Assembly: GCA_949317995.1 (NCBI GenBank)
Contig: OX439036.1
Span: 8,536,356 to 8,600,355, forward strand
Reading direction: 5' to 3'
Origin: Acholoe squamosa
Lineage: Eukaryota; Annelida; Polychaeta; Phyllodocida; Polynoidae
Length of the DNA stretch: 64,000 nt
In this document: one piece after another, positions 58,430 through 64,000 of the stretch
How the letters are laid out: every line of letters starts with the position of its first letter
How positions within the stretch are numbered: position 1 is the first letter of the stretch
Program-made: the position numbers and the translations under genes
Notes under the pieces: generated by a model
Database searches by the model: none
Told to the model about the DNA's origin: nothing
The model's input: only the letters and a program-made list of their open reading frames with translations

Positions 58430-59992
58430 TTAGTTTCTTTTAGCATCTTGTAGCCTAACTTCTTCAGCTGTTGGTAGTGGGTTTTCATTTGTATGCTTGT
58501 ACCTGAGTTTCATAAGCATTTCCCCCAGTTTATTAGAACATTCAAGTTGGTTGTGGGCCACATTTTTTATAGTTATTTGGTCTCTCTGACCTAGGTGGAA
58601 GCCAATACCATAGGTGTTGTGGTATGTGGCCTCGTACAGGTATTTTCCTTTGGAGTCAACCAAGGCTTGGAGTAGGTTAGGCTGTGCAAATTTTATTTCA
58701 AGTAATCTGCTCATAACCTCTTCATCAATGTCGTACCAGTCGTTCGAGATATTACATTGTTTGGCTACGTACATGCTGTCCATAGGAGTCTTAGCAGTGA
58801 GGACCTTCCTTAAGGTGTTCATCTGGTTACTAACTATACATTTCTTAGCATGATAGGCCCTTTCCACTGAGTCGTATTGTTGGTTTTCAAATGTGATGGG
58901 ACATTTGTATAGATTAGAAAATATAGAATGTTCTCCTTGGAAAGCTAGCCCGTCTGGGGTTTCAATCGTCTTAGCATTCTTTAGAGACAAGTCGTATGGT
59001 AGATTATTGATTTCCTTGTATGGGAATAACTTGCCTTCTATCACCAAGTTTGTACCTTTGGCAGTACAGTCAATTTCTTTACTTCTGGCTAGGGCCTGTA
59101 TTGCCCTTACGTCCTTCTGCATTCTTTTCTCCTCTGGTGAAATATCGTCTGCAAGGTGTAGTCCCTTCCATGTAGGGTTTCCTTGAAGTTTCTTGATATT
59201 CCCAAACATTCTCAATTTGTATTGAGCAGAGGAAAACACTACAACTACTGGTCGGTTTGGTATCTTGAAATGAGGATTCTTTTTTTTTTGCTGGGGGGTT
59301 GGGATTTTCCTTTTGCCTCTACGGTAGATTGCTTCAGCAGCAGTGTTGTTAAAGTCCAATGAGAGGTCATGCAGAAGCTGATCCAATGTTTCTCTTAGAC
59401 TCGCAGGCTTGTCTTCATTTAGACCTTCAATAATGAGGATTTTTTTCTTACGGTCTACATCAATACGTGTGAATTGGTCTTCATGTTTATCTGTTAAACT
59501 GCGAATTTTCCCAGTTTCAGCTACATTACTTTCAATTTTATCACTGTGGGTTGATACTGATTCCTCCATTTCAGTGAGTTTTTGTTCAATCTTTGGTATT
59601 GACATTGACTCGTTCGCAGGGAAGCCATTAGGACCAAATAAGCGAAGTTCCATTCCGCGCAGTAACCGTACCGTGCTTTGATTTATGGTTTCCTGGGATT
59701 TTAAGCGAGCTTCCAGTTCATTTACCTTATCTACCAGGTCCTTTGTGCTGGCTTTATAGTTTAATTTCGGTAAATATTTCATTTCTTCACCTTCTGAATC
59801 AGAATTTTCAGGTTGTGGTATGTTGATTTTAGTCCTACCGGAAGCCGCCATCTTGGATCTGGCTGTATTGGGTAGAGCTAGGTGCGGAGAAAGTTTCGTA
59901 CTTCTAGTGGCTTTTTGCGACATAAGTTTCGGAGTTGGTATGGACCAAGGTGTAATACAAATTTGTACAAAAATATAGTGAAAACTGTTCAC
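58430..59992 (-). CDS. LINE ORF1: coiled coil, RNA-binding region and C-terminal NADAR (YbiA-like) domain
   Basis: The frame is 520 codons. The likeliest start is Met48 (59851), in the context CCAAGATGGCG. Residues about 84-180 look like a coiled coil. Residues about 184-335 resemble the RRM plus C-terminal part of L1-type ORF1 proteins (KKILIIEGLNED, PVVVVFSSAQYKLRMF, ADDISPEEKRMQKDVRAI). Residues about 349-500 match NADAR: FQGEHSIFSNLY (351-362), YDSVERAYHAKK (373-384), DW (418-419), KF (434-435), YEATYHNTYGIGF (453-465) and SNKLGEMLMKLR (486-497). Family-conserved positions Glu377, Ala382, Lys384, Trp419, Asn487, Gly490 and Met494 are retained. The usual Trp before the GxG is Tyr461. NADAR enzymes remove ADP-ribose from guanine bases. 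Some CR1 ORF1 proteins carry a different C-terminal enzyme, an esterase; here NADAR takes that place. Confidence 0.88.
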   Translation of the reverse strand: MNSFHYIFVQICITPWSIPTPKLMSQKATRSTKLSPHLALPNTARSKMAASGRTKINIPQPENSDSEGEEMKYLPKLNYKASTKDLVDKVNELEARLKSQETINQSTVRLLRGMELRLFGPNGFPANESMSIPKIEQKLTEMEESVSTHSDKIESNVAETGKIRSLTDKHEDQFTRIDVDRKKKILIIEGLNEDKPASLRETLDQLLHDLSLDFNNTAAEAIYRRGKRKIPTPQQKKKNPHFKIPNRPVVVVFSSAQYKLRMFGNIKKLQGNPTWKGLHLADDISPEEKRMQKDVRAIQALARSKEIDCTAKGTNLVIEGKLFPYKEINNLPYDLSLKNAKTIETPDGLAFQGEHSIFSNLYKCPITFENQQYDSVERAYHAKKCIVSNQMNTLRKVLTAKTPMDSMYVAKQCNISNDWYDIDEEVMSRLLEIKFAQPNLLQALVDSKGKYLYEATYHNTYGIGFHLGQRDQITIKNVAHNQLECSNKLGEMLMKLRYKHTNENPLPTAEEVRLQDAKRN

Positions 59993-60336
59993 AACTCCTC
60001 AGGAAAAGAGACTCCCCAGTCTTGTATGGTGTTGTAGTTATTTAGACATCAATTTAGCTTGTTTACAAACCGTAGCAATCGACAAATTTATGGGCGCCGC
60101 CATGTTGGATTTTTCTTCAGTATCAAGAAGACGGAACTTACAAACATCAAAATATCCAAGGTATGTACATGAAACTGTCTGAAGAATCCATAGATACATT
60201 CACCGATCCTTCCCACGTCGATGGTTTGTAAAAATATACTTTGAGCAATGAGGTTTCGCTGTTAAACCGCTATATGCTGCACTCTGTCCACGCCACACGA
60301 GTTCAGCCCTGTGCCATTGTTTCGCTTTCGATTCAT

Positions 60337-60368
60337 CTCATAGATTCGGTCACTCATAGATTCGGTCA
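60337..60368. repeat. Target-site duplication of the LINE, right side, two tandem copies
   Basis: CTCATAGATTCGGTCA at 60337-60352 and again, directly abutting, at 60353-60368. One is the ordinary target duplication. The extra copy is probably a by-product of 5'-end joining during insertion. Confidence 0.9.
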
Positions 60369-60479
60369 CTGCTGTGTCAGGCAGGCAGCATATAAATACC
60401 TGTCTAAAAAGAAAAGAAAGAACTTAATGTCCGAGAACCATTGAATGTCTGAGTTCCTCGATGGCCCCCGGACGTAAAA

Positions 60480-60940
60480 CTAAGTAATGGCATATATTGA
60501 CTGTTTGCTGACAAATAGTGAGAAATTACTAACAAATATTGATTAATTGCTTACAAATAGTGAGCAATTACTGACATATATGGACTAATTGCTGTTATAT
60601 AGTGACTAAGTGCTAACATATATTGATGTATTTTGACTAATCACTGACAAAAAGTGAGTAATTACTCACTCTTTGTCAGCAATTAGTCAAAATATATCAG
60701 TAATTACTCACTATATATCAGCAATTAGTCAATACATGTCAGTATTTACTCAGAATTCATCAGCAGCTAGCCAATATACGTCAGTATTTACTCGCATTTT
60801 AATGAATAAATGTTAGTAATTACTCACTAGCAGTTGGTCAATATATGTCAGTAATTTCTCACTATTTGTCAACAATTAGTCAATATATATGTCAGTAATT
60901 ACTCGCCATTTATCAGCAATTAGTCAATATATATATTTAG
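60480..60940. repeat. 42-bp satellite that reverses orientation
   Basis: Units contain TCAGTAATTACTCACTATTT then GTCAGCAATTAGTCAATATA. From 60490 to about 60655 they read in the opposite sense (TGACAAATAGTGAG, ATATTGATTAATTGC). The switch is at a perfect palindrome, AGTGAGTAATTACTCACT (60654-60671). The whole is a large inverted repeat built of tandem units. Confidence 0.87.
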
Positions 60941-61019
60941 AGAATAGACACTGATCTTCTTCACATCAAGACTGTTGTCCTATAATGCACGAATGCATCT
61001 GAGTGAAGAAGGAGTTGTC

Positions 61020-61200
61020 TGTTGTCTTTATAAAACATTGTACATTTCATTCCAATCAATCAAGTACCCAATCAAGGTATTTTTAGCCCAATTAATGATA
61101 TTTGACTGGTCTACAGCTATGGTGACCTTGCTCAGGCATGCACTGTACTCCTATAATGAACTCATGGTCACTTCTATCGTGCAGCCGAGCACTAGTTACA
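61020..61200. repeat. Dispersed repeat shared with 15625-15838
   Basis: Shares AATCAATCAAGTACCCAATC, ACAGCTATGGTGACCTTGCT and CACTGTACTCCTATAATG in order with the copy near 15.7 kb. Confidence 0.75.
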
Positions 61201-61221
61201 GAATGCTTTGATTTTTTGGTA

Positions 61222-61340
61222 GAAACAACCCCCTTCAAGCCTAGCCCTATGGGCATTGTCGGAAATTAAATTGACTCATTCTCCGCAACTACTGAACCGA
61301 TTTCTATGAGAATTTTAATCTGGACTCCTTGTCCTCTCCC
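61222..61340. repeat. Dispersed repeat shared with 51595-51715
   Basis: Shares CTATGGGCATTGTC, TTCTCCGCAA.TACTGAACC and GAATTTTAATCTGGACTCCT with the copy near 51.6 kb. Confidence 0.78.
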
Positions 61341-61398
61341 TCCATCCACCCCCTGTTCCACTCTTTCTTGCTGTCTCCCAAAACTAAAGGATTCACGC

Positions 61399-61472
61399 CA
61401 GCACTTCATTGGTGCATCATGACGATCAATGGGCATGATGCATTAATGCATCAGCGAACCTTAAAAGGTTAA
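61399..61472. mobile_element. MITE with TTAACCC ends, right-half fragment
   Basis: CAGCACTTCATTGGTGCATC then CATGATGCATTAATGC, closing with CCTTAAAAGGTTAA, as in the copy at 7146-7404. Confidence 0.6.
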
Positions 61473-62648
61473 ACACTTAAGCGCTGTAACAGGCAACTAC
61501 GGTAGATAATCATGGATGCTCTTTTATTTAGTGTAATCTTACAAAAGCAGGTTTTCAACACATATCCTTATTACAGACAGAAACTGTCAAGGTAAGTATA
61601 ATTTATAGCTTTAGGTTTAAGGGCAGACCTGTGGATGATTCAGCACATATTAACTTTGTAAAAAGCAGATAAACAGGGATATAATGGCCCTAAAGTAGAT
61701 AAGGTGAAGCAGAGATGGAGTGGGTTGATTACTGGAGATTTGGGCTCCAACCCAGTGCCACCAATGGCTTAACCCAGCAAATTGTCGTGAGTCCTCGTCA
61801 AGCTGTGTGAAGTGGCTAACACATGTCGTTAGATGGAACACGACGTCGTTATAGCACAAGATCACCAGGAATAGCAATTGCTATGCCATGTGAGTCTAAC
61901 ACACAGTGGCGAAAGATGATGGAATGAGTGATCACTCAAAAAGGAGTCACCATTGATGACCAATCATGGCGACAGATGACGACAATTTGCTGGGATTATT
62001 TTCCCCTCAACACACCACTGGGCGGGATGAGTGTAGAGGGGAATATTTGGGTGCTTTCCCTGACATAAACAGCCTATTACTAGGATTAGGGTTAATTAAC
62101 GCTGCTTATTAGTCACCATATCCAATGTACTCAAGGGGAGAGGGGCAGGATGGGGCACAGTGGATGGAAGGGGGGGGGGGTGGTAGGTCCTGCAAGAGTG
62201 GATTCTAAACCACATTATTCACTGATCATGTCTAAAACATTAGTAGAAATTCGGTATTTTTCCTAAGTCGGCGTTTGTTTTTTTTTAGTAGCCCTCTTCA
62301 AGAGATGGAAAATCGCATGAGCACACACATTCTTATGAAAATATCACAATGCCTCAATGCCTGAGCACCTGAACCCCTAGCTCCCCCCTCAACTGAACGC
62401 CTCCGCCCCTCATGTCAACATATGCCTATAAACATAACATGCACTGCACACAAGGTCCATGCACATGTACTGGAAAATACATTGTAGCAAAATGTCTCCC
62501 CGCTGCCTAGGCCAGGCATAAAAGACAATTTTTTTTCATAATTTTGTACAAAGTAATATATGTTCTAGTATTCTAAGTGAAGAACAATGTCTGCATATAT
62601 AATATATTCTATTGTGTTTTGTACCTTAATTTAGACTATTGATTATAC
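61473..62648. other. Unassigned sequence
   Basis: No gene recognised. A G-rich run lies near 62170-62180. The last eight bases (GATTATAC) are the left target duplication of the next element. Confidence 0.35.
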
Positions 62649-62932
62649 CAGAGGCGTAGGAAGCAAATCTTCATTGGGGGGGCCCAGTGAGGGCCCCATC
62701 GCGGCCATCTTGAATTGTTGGTTGAAACTTGAAGACGTCTATATAGAACGTATATATATATAGAAATTGTGTAGAAATGTAATTTTTAGGTCTAGACCCC
62801 ATTTTCCATTAATCTAAATTGAGATGCAAAGTTTAAGATGCTTTTCCATTTTGTTTACGATTTCTTGGAGATTTTTTTTGGGGGACCCAGACATACTCAG
62901 GCCCCACCTCCCTCCCTTTTCCTACGCCCCTG
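62649..62932. mobile_element. 284-bp hAT-type MITE with 8-bp target duplication
   Basis: Ends CAGAGGCGTAGGAAG and CTTTTCCTACGCCCCTG, flanked on both sides by GATTATAC (62641-62648 and 62933-62940). CAGNGGCGTAG termini with 8-bp duplications are the hAT signature. No transposase. Confidence 0.92.
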
Positions 62933-63285
62933 GATTATACACACACCCAAGTGGGGAAGTGTTAATGAGGCACATATAGCATAACCAACGATGATGGATG
63001 AAATATAGTGAGAATATACAATGCTGGTATGGAGGTAAAAGGGCCGAGTGCTTTACATATCACACTGTCATGCCTGCAAGCTGCTGACTCATACAATACA
63101 CATGTTGTTTACGACACCACACAGCATAAGCTTCCAAGGGCCGCTTATACAGGATATGCTAACTGCAGGGTTGGAACTCACATTGGTGATTCTTACATTT
63201 TATTTTGAATTTACATTGCATCAATGATGGTTGTCTCTTTCATTTTTAGGGGGTGGGCTGGGGCAAAGCAGATATTAAGGACAGG

Positions 63286-63400
63286 GATGATGGATAGGGG
63301 TTTCACTTGATGCTTTTATCCCAGATAAGGGAACAAGGCCGGAGGCTGAGTTCCCCTTATCTAAGGAATAAATGCACCGAGTGAACCCCTATCCATCATC
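63286..63400. repeat. Imperfect hairpin of about 52-bp arms
   Basis: GATGATGGATAGGGGTTTCA begins the left arm and AACCCCTATCCATCATC closes the right. The arms also share CAGATAAGGGAAC / GTTCCCCTTATCT. The loop is short and G-rich. Confidence 0.83.
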
Positions 63401-64000
63401 TATGATGTTTACCATGGTTTCCACCACTAAATTAAACATTTTTACCCTTTAAAACCATTAAATTCAATGTTATTTGTTGCAAGCCTATAAACAGTGCTTT
63501 TAGTACATAATAAAAGCACCGTAAAACGGTGCCTAAACTGGATAACCATGGTATAAGAAGGGATATGACATAGTTAATACAGTAGAGTAGAGTACCTAAT
63601 ACCAAAACTCTTCTATTCTTCTGACCACCACACGCCTTACCACCAACACCTATACCTTAACACTCTGTACAATATGCTGGAATAAATGCACCTTTACTGC
63701 TAACTGATACGCAGTCTTGTCCTATCGGTAATGTATATACAGTTATACCACGATTCTGGCCGTTTCAGTGCCGAAACTGGACAATCTGAGTGCTTTTATT
63801 AGGTGATAGAGGCACTGATTTGACTTTGACATTGACAGATGATACATTTCCTATGTATGACAGCTTATTCAATCTCTTCTAGGTATTCAGTACTGTTCCT
63901 ATGTGTGACAGCAATACAGATGAACGTCTACTGTATGTCCATGTGAAAACTGACCAGTGGTTTGAATAGAACCCAGGCCTGCAGGGAGGGTCCGATCTGA
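63401..64000. other. Unassigned sequence to the right edge
   Basis: No gene recognised. A small palindrome, GCACCGTAAAACGGTGC, lies at about 63517. Confidence 0.35.

Larger units (their letters stand above)
54827..60352 (-). mobile_element. Full-length-looking LINE (CR1/L2 group) with a NADAR domain in ORF1
   Basis: Minus-strand order: 5' UTR (about 60336-59852), ORF1 (59992 or 59851 to 58430), 321-bp spacer, ORF2 (58108-55238), 3' UTR, then a 12-A tail at 54838-54827. A 16-bp duplication flanks it. Both ORFs are open, so the copy may be recent. The 5' side has two adjacent copies of the duplication, so the true 5' end is at 60336 or 60352. Confidence 0.92.

Overview
The window is nuclear DNA from an invertebrate animal. 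It has short protein-coding exons with GT-AG introns, secreted C-type lectin genes in tandem, a RecQ-like helicase relic, and many interspersed repeats: SINE-like elements with 13-bp target duplications, MITEs with clear terminal inverted repeats (TIRs), a LINE, an LTR retrotransposon and several satellites. There is no bacterial gene organisation. A marine deuterostome or mollusc-like genome is plausible, but the sequence alone does not name the phylum.

Region 1 (1-21 kb) is a cluster of secreted lectin-type genes with one shared design. A 58-nt signal-peptide exon (phase 1) is followed by a 166-nt exon with the first half of a C-type lectin domain (CTLD), a roughly 206-nt exon with the second half, a 121-nt exon and a 136-nt exon. 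The last two encode a PAN/apple-like module. One copy is complete by splice logic (17273-19680, 228 aa). One has a Thr/Pro-rich linker and no clear first exon (8298-12196). One runs off the left edge on the minus strand (116-963). One is a truncated fragment (20830-20897). The introns hold MITEs and hairpin-forming inverted repeats.

Region 2 (21-32 kb) is repeat-rich. It holds three copies of a 640-bp TIR element, a CpG-rich MITE, a composite element with CCTCACGTACGTAAC ends, and tRNA-like SINE heads. It also contains one small three-exon minus-strand gene for a secreted 173-aa arginine-rich protein of unknown family (28845-30545).

Region 3 (32.7-37.3 kb) is a five-exon RecQ-like helicase locus with two frameshifts and altered ATPase motifs. 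It is most likely a pseudogene, and its 3' end is duplicated downstream.

Region 4 (38.4-54.6 kb) holds an 80-bp satellite carrying SINE insertions, a young 6.6-kb LTR retrotransposon and a 40-bp minisatellite. The LTRs are 673 bp each and differ at about six sites by eye, yet the interior keeps only gag-like and protease remnants.

Region 5 (54.8-60.4 kb) is a complete-looking 5.5-kb LINE on the minus strand, flanked by a 16-bp target duplication. ORF2 has an apurinic-type endonuclease and reverse transcriptase of the CR1/L2 group. ORF1 has a coiled coil, an L1-ORF1-like RNA-binding part and then a C-terminal NADAR (YbiA-like) domain. NADAR enzymes remove ADP-ribose from guanine, so a retrotransposon carrying one is the most striking observation here. 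The rest (60.4-64 kb) is satellite, MITEs and unassigned sequence.
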